Positions 41,431-51,095 of a stretch of 64,000 nucleotides of DNA are shown here, piece after piece. A program made the position numbers and the translations under genes. The notes below the pieces were generated by a model. It was not told the DNA's origin, searched no databases, and saw only the letters and a list, made by a program, of their open reading frames with translations. The stretch comes from Acetobacter okinawensis JCM 25146 (GTDB lineage: Bacteria > Pseudomonadota > Alphaproteobacteria > Acetobacterales > Acetobacteraceae). Numbering within the stretch: position 1 is the stretch's first letter; every line of letters starts with the position of its first letter. The stretch is taken from NCBI RefSeq assembly GCF_000613865.1, contig NZ_BAJU01000003.1:62001-126000 (forward strand), given 5' to 3'.

Positions 41431-42851
41431 ATGGTTGGAGCCAATAGTGGGCGCCGTGGTTTTCTGGCTGGTGTCACCGGCCTTGGTCTGGGGGCTGCGC
41501 TGCAAGGTGTTCCGGCTGCGCAGGCTGCTACTCGGTCGAGCAAACCCAATATTATTTTTATTCTGGCAGATGATCTGGGTTATGCAGATGTCAGTTGCTT
41601 CGGCAATCCGGATTTTTCAACCCCCGCCATTGACCGGATCGCTCATGATGGTATCCGGCTGACACACGCCTACGCCAATTCAGCAGTTTGTTCGGCAACC
41701 CGCACGGCGTTGATTACAGGCCGTTATCAGGACCGTATCGCCTGTGGGCTGGAGGAGCCGATCAGCGGTGCCAACAAGGCAGTCGGCCTGACTCCTGGTC
41801 TGCCAACCCTGCCAGCACAGCTAAAAAAGCAGGGCTACAAAACAGCTCTTGTCGGGAAATGGCATTTGGGAAGCCCCCCGCATTTTGGTCCGCTTAAAAG
41901 TGGGTATGACCATTTTTATGGGATATCAGGCGGTGCGGCAGACTACTTTACGCATCAAGGCATCCGGGAGAAGACCAGTTTTACCGTGATGACCATCTGA
42001 TCCATGAGCACGGCTATCTGACCGGCCTGTTGGGGCAGGAGGCGGTCCGGCTGGTTAAGGGATATGCACGGGAAAAAGATCCCTTTTTTATCAGTCTGCA
42101 TTTCAATGCACCGCACTGGCCATGGGAAGGGCCGGAGGATGAGGCTGAATCACGACGTCTCAAAGGGCATATTTTTGACTATGATGGCGGTAACCTGAAA
42201 ACCTACGCCAAAATGGTGCAGGCAATGGATACCCAGATAGGCCATGTTCTGGATGCATTGGAGCAGTCTGGACTTGCCCAGAATACGATTGTAGTTTTTA
42301 CAAGCGATAATGGTGGAGAGCGCTATTCCGATACATGGCCATTTACTGGCATTAAAGGAGAGCTGCTGGAAGGTGGGTTGCGTGTACCCGCAGTCCTGCG
42401 TTGGCCAGAGCAGGTCAAGGCCGGGCAGGAAACAGCGCAGCCGGTTATAACAATGGACTGGCTACCAACTTTTCTTGCAGCGGCGGGGGGCGTGCCAGAC
42501 CCTGCTTTTGCAAGCGATGGTATCAACATTCTACCATTTCTGGCTGATCCGGCGCGGACGCAGGATCGGTCTTTTTTCTGGCGTTACAAACTGCGCGACC
42601 AGCATGCCCACCTTCTGGGGCAATACAAGTATTTAAAGATTGAGCAGAACGAATTTCTTTTTGACGTGGTCAATGATCCCAGAGAGCGGGCCAATCTCAA
42701 GGACCGTCAGCCAGAACTGTTTGCGCACCTTAAACAGGAGTGGGAGCAGTGGAACAGCCAGATGCTGCCTTACCCGGAACGCAGTTACAGCTGGGGGGCG
42801 GATGGCAAGCATTTTGCCGACCATTATGGTGCAACACCAGAAGAAGATTGA
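41431..42851 (+). CDS. Tat-exported sulfatase with CxAxR motif, one frameshift
   Basis: A type I sulfatase of about 473 residues after correction. It has a Tat signal (SGRRGFLAGVTG, residues 6-17) and the metal site PNIIFILADDLGYADVSCFG. The formylglycine motif is C87-S-A-T-R91 (the CxAxR variant), ALVGKWHLG lies near 140 and FTSDNGGERYSD in the second half. The frame breaks at AA 41971-41972; one more A restores REKDQFYRDDHLIHEHGYLT. The gene is 12 nt after the FGE gene, with AAGGAGTTT before the ATG, so the two are co-expressed. The sequence looks like the alphaproteobacterial arylsulfatase group with CSATR; substrate unknown. Confidence 0.87.
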
Positions 42852-42866
42852 TGTGAGCATGCCCGT

Positions 42867-42899
42867 TATCTGACCTCGGTGCAGGAGCGAGGTCAGATA
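42867..42899. terminator. Bidirectional hairpin between convergent sulfatase genes
   Basis: TATCTGACCTCG (42867-42878) pairs perfectly with CGAGGTCAGATA (42888-42899). A smaller stem, GCCTGC/GCAGGC (42900-42916), adjoins it and overlaps the stop of the minus-strand sulfatase. There is no T-run, but the position fits a shared terminator. Confidence 0.7.
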
Positions 42900-42906
42900 G
42901 CCTGCT

Positions 42907-44291
42907 TTATGCAGGCACGGGTGGTTCGTGGGGGGATATGCCATCAACGCGGTTAACAACTGCCCCCGAGGGTGCGCGGACGGGCCCATTGAGTAGTGGG
43001 TCCTGTGTCTGCTGCATCCATGTAAGGAGTTTGCGCCGCATATCCTGCAGAACGGCCTGACAATCAGGGTCATGCACCCGGTTGTCATGTTCGGTCGGGT
43101 CAAAGGTCAGGTCGTAAAGTGCTTCCTCCGGCACATGCTGGGACTTCCATCCGGCGGCAAGCCATATGGTTTTGCTCGGGCTGTCATCACAGTTTGGAAG
43201 AACTGGTGTGTTACGCTGGTCAAAACGGCGAATGTACTTCCAGCGTTTGCTCCGCACGGCCCGCATGGTTCATACGCTGCGTGGTAGGAGACTTCAGCAA
43301 AAATGGTTTCATGAATTTCTGCATCATGTCCCATCAGGCATGGCAGAAAAGAGGTGCCAGTCAGCCACGCTGGTGCAGGAAGGTTCAGATAAGCACACAG
43401 GGTCGGAAACAGGTCGGTCTGGGAAATAAGCGTATGATTTTCCTGCCCGGCAGCCAGCCCCGGCCCGCGCATGATAAACGCCGTTCCCAGTCCTTCGTCT
43501 GTCAGGGTGCATTTCATGCGGGGGAAAGGCAGTCCGTGGTCGGTTGTAAAAATAACCAGTGTGTTACGGTCATATCCATTCCGGCTTAATGCATCCAGAA
43601 CGCGGGATACGCCGTAGTTTAACTGGCGTACACTAGCCCCGAAAGCGGCAAAATCATACCGTGTTTCGGGCGTGTCCGGTATTGAGCGTGGTACATCACG
43701 CACCTGAGCAATGTCCTGTGGTTGTGGTGTTGGGTATTCTCTATGGGTTTCAAAAAAACCGACATCAAGAAAAAATGGCTGGCGCGGCCTTGAATCCAGA
43801 AAACGTTCAGCAACCGGAGCCACAACACTTGCTTCGGATAACCAGTGGCCCTGTGCATCGCGCACGCATAGATTACGGTCATACCCTAAAGTGTTGGGGT
43901 CAGCTGCAACATGCTGCATGCCGGTTAGCACGGCCTGATACCCATAGTGTTGCAGGTAACGGAAGATGAGTTGCTGCGGGTCGTTCAGGCTAAAGCCCCT
44001 GTGTGCCAGCCCGTTCATGCCTGAACGATGGGCGGGCTGGCCTGTTAGCATTGCTGCACGGCTTGGCGAACAGACAGGAGCGCCGCTGAAAACCTGATGG
44101 AAAAGTACACCCTGCTGGGCAAGGCGTGCAATGGCAGGGGCAGGAACACCACTTTTGTAGGGGCTTAGGTACCGCCCGCTATCGTGCGAGTGAATGTAAA
44201 CAATATTGGGCCGCGCATGTATGGTGGATGCATGGGCAGACGCAGGCAGAAGGGCAGTGGCACTGCCTTGCAGAAGATGGCGGCGTCTCAT
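42907..44291 (-). CDS. Tat-exported sulfatase, one frameshift
   Basis: A type I sulfatase of about 461 residues after correction. It has a short Tat signal (MRRRHLLQGSATALLPASA) and the metal site PNIVYIHSHDSGRYLSPY. The formylglycine motif is C74-S-P-S-R78, with FTTDHGLPFPRMKCTL near 250. It resembles the compact HSHDSGR-type sulfatases often annotated as heparan N-sulfatase-like. The frame breaks at GG 43267-43268 on the plus strand; one more base restores YEPMRAVRSKRWKYIRRFD. It is the outer edge of the sulfatase island and convergent to the CxAxR sulfatase. Its upstream region carries TTTAATTCAACT, as in the ABC promoter. Confidence 0.87.
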
Positions 44292-44370
44292 GTCAAACTT
44301 TCACGTTAGCAGGCAAAAACAGCATAATAACGATCAAAGAATGGCATAAAAACAAAACAATCACAAATTT

Positions 44371-44384
44371 AAGTTGAATTAAAA
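44371..44384 (-). promoter_or_regulatory. Second copy of the TTTAATTCAACT motif
   Basis: Read on the minus strand this is TTTTAATTCAACTT, about 80 nt before the sulfatase start. It shares 12 bases with 32227-32238. The 44292-44525 gap holds no gene. Confidence 0.3.
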
Positions 44385-44525
44385 AATAACAATAAATGAT
44401 GTATTATATACAGGACACGAAAAGTCGTGCTGATGATCTTACCCGGAATATTAAGCCCCCTCCTTGATTCAGGAGTTCCAGAGCGTTGATCTGCGTCCCT
44501 TCAGGCAGAGCATTGTCCGCAATTC

Positions 44526-45944
44526 TCAGGTGTCGTCTTGATAGAAGTGGACGTTCCTGCCGGTTAGCAGTTTTTCTAGAGAGTGAAAAATTCTTTGATT
44601 TTCACATTGTGTCACATTGAACCGCATGAATGCAGAGGCAGACTGGCTAACACTGAAGACATTACCGGGAGCGTGAATGATTTTATCGTGTAGGCTGTCG
44701 AGCGCGATCTTTGTTGAATCCTGCCCATCAGGCAGTCGACACCATAAATAGAAGCCTCCTTTGGGTACAATCCAAGGGAATATGCCAAGCGTTTCCAAAG
44801 TATGCAGCACTGTTTTGCGGGATTTTTCCAGACGTCTTTGAATTTCCAGCATGTGTTTGCGATAATTTCCACCTTCGAGCACATCTGCGATGACTTCAGT
44901 AATCATAGGGCTTGGGGCGCCAAAACTGGTCGCAACCTGTAGGTCAATCAATCCTTCGATCAGGTCTTTCCGCGCGGCAATATAACCGCATCTTACTGAT
45001 GCAGAAAGCGCCTTGGAAAAACTGCCAATCCGTATAACGTGCTCCAGCCCGTCCATGATCGCCAGTCGGGGGGAGGGGATTGTTTCAAAATCCGTAAAGA
45101 TGTCATCTTCAACAATTACAAGACCGGAGGCCGCGGCAATACTAAGCAGGCGGAAGGCCGTCTGGGGGGAGAGGGTTGCGCCCGTGGGGTTATGCAATAC
45201 CGAGTTGGTGATGTACAGGCGCGGTTTTTCCTGTTGAACAATGCGCTCAAAAGCTGCGGTATCAGGACCGGTTGCAGTGTAAGGCACCCCGACAATCCGG
45301 ATTTCATGCGCTCGGAGCAGGGCCTGAAAGTTGAAGTAACACGGATCATCCACCAGCACCGTGTCGCCACGGCGTGCCAGCAGGCGGCAGATCAGGTCAA
45401 CCGCCTGCGTGCCAGACCCCGCGAGCAAAACCTGATCGGGGCTAATGGCAAGACCTTCTGTTGCAAACTGGGACGCCAGAAGGCGACGCAAGCGTAGTGC
45501 TCCTCTGGTGCCACCATATTCCGACAAAACATGGCTCTCCCCGCGTGCTACAGCCCGTAAGGCTTTACGCAGTGTATCATTCGGCATCCATTCAGTGGGG
45601 ATCCAGCCGCAGCCGGGTTTTAGAACGCTTGGGTCAGAATCAAGGGATTGGCGCGATACCCAGAACGGATCAATGGCCCGAGCAGCAGGAGTGGACGCTT
45701 CTGCCAGCGATAGCGGCGGAAGTGCGCGCCCCGTAACATAAAAACCTGACCCCAGACGCGGTGCAATAACACCCTCGGCTGCCAGCCGGTCATAGGCCTG
45801 CACCACGGTGGACGGTGAGGCCTGCATGGTTCTGGCAAACTGCCGGATGGACGGCAGACGGTCACCAGGAACAAGGGAGCGGGTGGCAATGCGCTGCCGG
45901 ATCGCCTCCATAATGGCGGATGTCCGTGTTGGTTGATGTTTCAA
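44526..45944 (-). CDS. MocR-type regulator (GntR HTH + aminotransferase domain)
   Basis: A 472-residue MocR/PdxR-type transcription factor. The N-terminal GntR winged HTH (VPGDRLPSIRQFARTMQASPSTVVQAYDRL, about 25-54) is joined to a fold-type I aminotransferase domain. PLP-binding residues are visible: N252 in HNPTG, D280/D281 in VIVEDD, K311 in SFSKAL for the Schiff base, and R318. Such factors use PLP or its adducts as effector and usually regulate a divergent neighbour. Here that is an EamA exporter gene, with a striking palindrome between them. An amino-acid or amine-linked signal is likely, but the ligand is unknown. Confidence 0.9.
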   Translation of the reverse strand: MKHQPTRTSAIMEAIRQRIATRSLVPGDRLPSIRQFARTMQASPSTVVQAYDRLAAEGVIAPRLGSGFYVTGRALPPLSLAEASTPAARAIDPFWVSRQSLDSDPSVLKPGCGWIPTEWMPNDTLRKALRAVARGESHVLSEYGGTRGALRLRRLLASQFATEGLAISPDQVLLAGSGTQAVDLICRLLARRGDTVLVDDPCYFNFQALLRAHEIRIVGVPYTATGPDTAAFERIVQQEKPRLYITNSVLHNPTGATLSPQTAFRLLSIAAASGLVIVEDDIFTDFETIPSPRLAIMDGLEHVIRIGSFSKALSASVRCGYIAARKDLIEGLIDLQVATSFGAPSPMITEVIADVLEGGNYRKHMLEIQRRLEKSRKTVLHTLETLGIFPWIVPKGGFYLWCRLPDGQDSTKIALDSLHDKIIHAPGNVFSVSQSASAFMRFNVTQCENQRIFHSLEKLLTGRNVHFYQDDT

Positions 45945-45960
45945 TGCCAGTCTCTGTAAT

Positions 45961-46000
45961 TGTATGGGTTATATAACCCATACAGTTTTTTATAACTGTA
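45961..46000. promoter_or_regulatory. Overlapping palindromes, likely MocR operator
   Basis: Positions 45961-45984 are a perfect 24-bp palindrome with half-site TGTATGGGTTAT. A second inverted repeat, TACAGTT-n6-AACTGTA (45981-46000), overlaps its right end. A further partial half-site, ATACCCCATA, lies near 46053. All are inside the 137-nt region between the MocR and EamA genes. This is the expected place for autoregulation and control of the exporter. Confidence 0.65.
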
Positions 46001-46081
46001 TCAGATTGTAACTGGTCCGGGCAATGCTGCTCCATACATTCAGGCGCACCATATACCCCATAATATGAAGGACCCCTGTGC

Positions 46082-46942
46082 ATGAAACGGACAACGGAAG
46101 GATGGGGCAGTGGTCTGCTGGGTGTCATCATCTTTAGTGGCTCCCTTCCTGCTACGCGCGTTGCAGTCGCGGATTTTTCTCCTGTTTTTCTGACCTGCGC
46201 GCGTGCCGTTATCGCGGCACTGCTGGGAAGTGTCTTTTTGTTCGCACTCCGTCAGCCCCGGCCCCAACGGCGGGATATTGTTCCGCTCAGCCTTGTTGCC
46301 GCTGGTGGTGTGGTCGGTTTTCCGCTGCTGTCAGCTCTGGCTTTGCAGCATATTACCGCAGCCTACTCCATTGTATTTATAGGTCTACTACCGTTGGCCA
46401 CGGCAATTTTTGGGGTGCTGCGTGGGGGAGAACAGCCCAAGCCTGCCTTCTGGTTATTCTCCACCATTGGTGGTGCTGTTGTGGCCGGGTTTGCACTCTA
46501 CGGTAGTCAGGCAGGTAATTTTGCAGGCGATCTTCTTATGGTTGCGGCCATTCTGGTCTGCGGTCTGGCGTATGCGGAGGGGGCAACACTTTCCCGCCGT
46601 CTGGGAGGTTGGCAGGTTATCTCATGGTCTCTGCTTTTGTCCCTGCCGCTTATGGCGCTCATTGCTCTGGCTTATCTGCCAACCAGTTGGGGGCATATTC
46701 AGCTCTCCTCATGGATTGGCCTTGGTTATGTTTCGGTCTTTAGCATGCTGGTTGGTTTTATCTTCTGGTATCAGGGGCTGGCCCTGGGGGGTATTGCCAG
46801 TGTTGGGCAGCTTCAGTTGCTGCAGCCTTTTTTGGGTCTGCTGCTTGCTGCACTCTTTTTGCATGAACCGATTGCATGGAGCATGCTGGCTTCTACGCTC
46901 ATTGTTGTCCTATGTGTAGCTGGCGCAAAGCGTTTTGCCTGA
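46082..46942 (+). CDS. EamA-family (DMT) exporter
   Basis: A 286-residue inner-membrane transporter with ten predicted helices in two EamA repeats, starting with LLGVIIFSGSLPATRVAV. The second repeat shows IGLGYVSVFSMLVGFIFWYQGLALGGIASVGQLQLLQPFLGLL, typical of RhaT/EamA-type metabolite exporters. The ATG at 46082 has an AGGA about 10 nt upstream. It is divergent from the MocR gene and followed after about 57 nt by a DapA-like gene on the same strand. It probably exports an amino acid or a related compound; the substrate is not predictable. Confidence 0.85.
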   Translation: MKRTTEGWGSGLLGVIIFSGSLPATRVAVADFSPVFLTCARAVIAALLGSVFLFALRQPRPQRRDIVPLSLVAAGGVVGFPLLSALALQHITAAYSIVFIGLLPLATAIFGVLRGGEQPKPAFWLFSTIGGAVVAGFALYGSQAGNFAGDLLMVAAILVCGLAYAEGATLSRRLGGWQVISWSLLLSLPLMALIALAYLPTSWGHIQLSSWIGLGYVSVFSMLVGFIFWYQGLALGGIASVGQLQLLQPFLGLLLAALFLHEPIAWSMLASTLIVVLCVAGAKRFA

Positions 46943-46999
46943 CCCACAAAGTATAATATTGCTGGTGACCTGATTGCGTCATGGGAATTGAGGTCTGAT

Positions 47000-47919
47000 A
47001 TGTCACTTTTTCACGGTCTGTCGGCTTTTCCCATTACGCCTGCCAATACGGAGGGTGTGGTCGATGCAGAGGCAGTCATGCATCTGGTCGGCCATCTGTC
47101 TAAGAATGGTGTGGATTCCATTGGTTTGCTGGGCAGTACCGGAACCTACGCCTATCTAAGCCGCATCGAGCGGTGCCGTGTGCTGCGTGCGGCCGTCAAA
47201 GCAGTCGGGGGCAAAACCCCCCTGATTGTGGGGATTGGCACGCTCCGCACTGACGATGCACAAAACCTTGCGCGCGATGCCGCAGCCGAGGGAGCAGACG
47301 GGTTGTTGATGGCCCCAGTGTCCTACACACCGCTGACACAGGAGGAAGCATACCAGCATTATGCCGCTGTAGCGGCTGTAACGTCTTTGCCGCTCTGTAT
47401 CTATAATAATCCGACCACGACGCATTTCAGTTTCGGGCGTGAATTGCTTGCCAGACTGGCAGATGTCCCCAACATTGCCGCCATAAAAATGCCAGCTCCC
47501 GCCGAAGGCAAGGTCGCGCAGGAACTGGCGGAGCTACGGGCCAGCCCTATTGGCAAGCTCAGCATTGGTTACAGCGGGGACTGGATTGCGGCAGAAGCCC
47601 TGCTGGCCGGGTGTGATGGCTGGTTTAGTGTGCTGGGCGGGTTTTTGCCGCAACTGGCCAAGATCATGGTAACGGCTGCACGCGCGGGTCATGCGGATGT
47701 AGTAATAAGTCAGTGCCAGAAGGCGCTGCTCCCTGTGTGGCGGCTTTTTCGGGAGTTTGGGAGTCTGCGGGTTGCCTATGCCGCCACCAATTTTTGGGAC
47801 TTGTAAGTGCCCAGCCGCCTCTACCTCTTCAGCCGTTATCCCTGCAAGACCAGCAAAGAGTTGTTGAAGCGCTACGCGCATGCATGGAGGCGTGCGCCAC
47901 AAACCATCTGCTGCCATGA
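47000..47919 (+). CDS. DapA-like class I aldolase/lyase, one frameshift
   Basis: A Schiff-base aldolase of the dihydrodipicolinate synthase/N-acetylneuraminate lyase family, about 306 residues after correction. The ATG at 47000 has GAGG 6 nt upstream. The Schiff-base K163 (AAIKMPAP) and Y135 (CIYNNP) are present. The substrate-recognition loop that reads GTTGE in DHDPS is GSTGTYAYLS here, so it is probably not a true DapA. The frame breaks at the T5 run 47791-47795; one more T restores ATNFLGLVSAQPPLPLQPL and a normal C-terminus. The gene follows the EamA exporter and may be under the same MocR control. Reaction unknown; a pyruvate-dependent aldol cleavage or condensation is the family norm. 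Confidence 0.83.
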
Positions 47920-47977
47920 TGGCCGTATAACTGGCGCAGAAGGTTTTTGGTGCACTCCAGCAGGAATAAGCGGAGCG

Positions 47978-50080
47978 TTATCGGTGCCCGTTTATCAGCT
48001 CTTCGGCGAGTGCCTGTTCGTCATAAACCACGCGCAGTGCGGCGATGATGGCGCTGGTGTCGGTGGAAACCGCGCGGTTGGAGGTGATGTTATAATAGAG
48101 ATCACCAGCAAGGCTTGGCAGGTTGCCATCAAAAATCAGCCCGACAGCATGGCCCTCCCGGTTCAGCACTGGTGAGCCGGAGTTGCCGCCGACAATGTCG
48201 TTTGTTGAAACAAAGTCCAGATGCGTGGAGAGATCCAACCTGCTTTTTGCATCCAGCCACCGTTGAGGGAGCTGGAAAGGCGCACTGCCTGTGGCGTGGC
48301 GGTACATGCCGGCAAAGTCGGTAAAGGCGGGAATGTTTTTGCCATCCTGCGTCCAGCCGCGCACCGTACCGTAGGACAGGCGGGGCGAGAATGTTGCATC
48401 TGGGTAAAGTGCATCAAGCCGTCCCTCGGCCTTGGCCTGTGCAAAACGCGCACGAGCAATTGCTCCTTCGGCCTGATGCAGAGGAGCCGATACTTCATCG
48501 CGCATACGGTCGCGCAGGGCGGTTAATGTCGGATGAAGGCGGCGTGCAAAAGCAATCATCGGGTCTGATGAGGCGTGAATGGCTGCATCCCCACCTTTCC
48601 ACAGTGCAAGGCGCACGGCGGGGTCTGCCAGCTTTGTCTCGCGCACAAGGCGCGCGGCAAGGGTGTCCGGGCTGTCATTGCCCAGTGCCTCGCGCACCAG
48701 TGGGTCATCTGCGCCCAGTATCTGGCGCAGTGTGGTTAGCCCAAGGGCAAGAGATGTGGTTTCCAGTTCAGGGTAGACGGGGGTTTTTGCCGCGAGTGCG
48801 GCTTCAATTTCCCCCAGTTGTGCGTCATGGTAGCCTGCGTTGCGTTTTGCATCCGGTTTCTGGCGTTCGGCTGCACCGTTCACAAGCATCATGGCTTTAC
48901 CTGCCAGTCCATCAAGCGCCATATGCAGGCCAACATTCCGCGCAAATAGTTCGCGCTGCACGGCTATTGCTTTGTCCACCATGGCAAATGGGGTGCCAAA
49001 TTCCTGCTTGCGGGCGGGGTCGGCATCAATCCATTTCTGGAGTGCGGCATCTTCCTTGGCGCGGCGGGCAACAATGTCGCTTGTACGCAGCGCGCTTTGT
49101 GTGCCGGAATAGGATTTCAGACTATTTTGTGTGCTGAAGAGTTCGTCCTCAGCCTGTTTCTCGTGCTCGGCACTTTCACGCGCATATTGCCATAGCATTC
49201 CCTCACGCACACTCAGCAGAGCAATAACCGTGGGGTTGATAACGTCGCGCTGGAAGGCAAGGGCGGCTGCGGGCAGGCCGCGTTCCGTCCGGCCCGGATT
49301 GCCAGAGGTGAAAACAAGTTCGTTCTCACGCGGGCCGTTGATATCGAACTGAAGATACGGCGTGTGAACAGGCTTGCCGTTTTCGTAAACGCGCAGCATG
49401 GAAAGGTCGATATCGTAGCGTGGATAATTGAAGTTATCCGGGTCTCCCCCAAAAAACGCAATGCCCTGCTCAGGTGCCATGACGATGCGCACATCCTGAT
49501 AACGACGATAACGGTAAAGTGCCGTCTGTCCCCCATGGTAGAGTGATACCATATCGCACCGCCAATGAGCGGCATCGCCTTGCAGGCAGTCCTTTGTCAG
49601 GCGGCTTTCAATCTCCTGCAGGGCAGTGGAGTATGCCTTGGCGGTTTTCCCTTTTGTTTGTGCGTCAACCTGAGAGGAAACATCCGAGATGGAATCCAGT
49701 CGGTCCAGTTCCATTCCTGGGCATTGTCGCTCCTCGGCCAGTGATTTTGTATAAAAACCATTGCGAAAATAATCGTGTTGCTTGTCCGATAAAGCAGCAA
49801 GGCAGGAATTGGCACAGTGATGGTTGGTCATGACCAGCCCATCGCCGGATACGAACGAGGCAGAGCACCCTTCTGCCAGACGGGCAGAAGACTGGATAAC
49901 ATGCTCAATCCACTCCGGCGTTGGTGTAAAGTGATAGGCAGACTGCATTGCCGCGACCGGAAGGTGGTCAAAGGTCCACATGCCTTCTTCTGCGCGGGCG
50001 CTGTGCGGCGCAACGAGTGCTGTGATGACAAGAGCCAGAAACGCAGTCCGAAAAGAGCGTTTACCCAAAGAGCGTTCCAT
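47978..50080 (-). CDS. S46-family dipeptidyl-peptidase (DPP7/DPP11 type)
   Basis: An intact 700-residue periplasmic serine peptidase with a Sec signal (residues 1-30, ending SARAEE). Catalytic residues are visible: His in VMTNHHCA (about 84-90), Asp in AFFGGDPDNFNYPR (about 220), and Ser in DIVGGNSGSPVLN near the C-terminus. S46 enzymes remove N-terminal dipeptides from oligopeptides; DPP7 prefers hydrophobic and DPP11 acidic P1 residues. I could not assign the specificity-determining residue with confidence. The gene stands alone, convergent to the DapA-like gene. It would feed amino acids or dipeptides to the cell. Confidence 0.9.
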   Translation of the reverse strand: MERSLGKRSFRTAFLALVITALVAPHSARAEEGMWTFDHLPVAAMQSAYHFTPTPEWIEHVIQSSARLAEGCSASFVSGDGLVMTNHHCANSCLAALSDKQHDYFRNGFYTKSLAEERQCPGMELDRLDSISDVSSQVDAQTKGKTAKAYSTALQEIESRLTKDCLQGDAAHWRCDMVSLYHGGQTALYRYRRYQDVRIVMAPEQGIAFFGGDPDNFNYPRYDIDLSMLRVYENGKPVHTPYLQFDINGPRENELVFTSGNPGRTERGLPAAALAFQRDVINPTVIALLSVREGMLWQYARESAEHEKQAEDELFSTQNSLKSYSGTQSALRTSDIVARRAKEDAALQKWIDADPARKQEFGTPFAMVDKAIAVQRELFARNVGLHMALDGLAGKAMMLVNGAAERQKPDAKRNAGYHDAQLGEIEAALAAKTPVYPELETTSLALGLTTLRQILGADDPLVREALGNDSPDTLAARLVRETKLADPAVRLALWKGGDAAIHASSDPMIAFARRLHPTLTALRDRMRDEVSAPLHQAEGAIARARFAQAKAEGRLDALYPDATFSPRLSYGTVRGWTQDGKNIPAFTDFAGMYRHATGSAPFQLPQRWLDAKSRLDLSTHLDFVSTNDIVGGNSGSPVLNREGHAVGLIFDGNLPSLAGDLYYNITSNRAVSTDTSAIIAALRVVYDEQALAEELINGHR

Positions 50081-50212
50081 GGCGCATATGTCCTCAGATG
50101 TTATAGTGTAACTTTTTCATCTCACGTGTAGCAGCTTTATCTGTCAAAGAAAATGCAGGGTTACGCTGGATATCAACGTGGCCCGCGCATGGGGGCAACA
50201 GGGTGCTAACAC

Positions 50213-50833
50213 CTACTGCTCGATAATAGGAGTAAGTGCATGTTCCGCACCACACATACAGGCATCCGTAGTGTCGATCGTCAAAAGCAGCCGCACACGT
50301 TGGGCCGCAGGTAGGGATGACAGTGGGGGGGAGCGGTGCAGAATACCTAAATTTTCGGTCCAGTTGGGAAATTTGCGCCCTTTAAGGAAGACAATATCGC
50401 CCGGCGCTGCGGTGTTGATCTGCTCACTGCCATCAGACTTCCATTGTACGCCGGGGCCTTGGTACGCGCGCAGGAGGCGCAGGGTTACATAATCCACATG
50501 GAATTTACGACAACTGTCCCCGGTAATGCGTTCCAGCCGCAGGCGGAGGGAGCTTTGTCCGGCAATTGAAGCATAAACCTCTGCCAGATTCAGGATGTCC
50601 GCAAACAGTGGGAGTGTCACGGCTGTAAAGGCGGTGCGCAGGGACGCCGAAATCATGGGGATTGTGCCGCGTGCCTGCAGAAGGCGTAATCCGTTTTCAA
50701 GATATGCCCGCGATGCGAGGTTTAGGGCGGTGCTTAAAGGGCTTGGGGTAAGAGTGATTGCGCAGTCCGGTTCAAGAATTTTGCGGCTTGCGCAGAGAAG
50801 GTGCACTTTTTCCCCGGTCTGGCAGGCGGGCAT
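50213..50833 (-). CDS. DUF1826 family protein
   Basis: A 206-residue protein of the DUF1826 family. The characteristic stretches are LERITGDSCRKFHVDYVTLRLLRAYQGPG (about 98-126), DIVFLKGRKFPN and ILHRSPPLSSLPAAQRVRLLLTID. The conserved Cys/His in the first stretch and the HRSPP motif suggest metal binding. In other bacteria the family is often found near zinc-responsive genes and COG0523 GTPases, but none are here. No signal peptide is visible. Function unknown. Confidence 0.75.
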   Translation of the reverse strand: MPACQTGEKVHLLCASRKILEPDCAITLTPSPLSTALNLASRAYLENGLRLLQARGTIPMISASLRTAFTAVTLPLFADILNLAEVYASIAGQSSLRLRLERITGDSCRKFHVDYVTLRLLRAYQGPGVQWKSDGSEQINTAAPGDIVFLKGRKFPNWTENLGILHRSPPLSSLPAAQRVRLLLTIDTTDACMCGAEHALTPIIEQ

Positions 50834-51095
50834 GTCAGAAGGCTCCGTGGCTGATTAAATGGTTATATTATAACGTAACAATTGTGGGGCGGCAACAGAG
50901 ACCAGTCTCAAGGGATTTTGGCGCATCCAAGAACCAGGGCATGCCGGTGGAAGCTGTAGCAGAGTTGCTTTTTGTGTAGGGTTTATTGATTGTGATGGCC
51001 CGCTGGCACGCATAAAAAAGGTCAAGGCAGAACCCGCCTGCACGGTGTGTCTTGTGAGGAAAGCGCCGGGGCAAGGGCAGTTAAGGTAAGTAACA

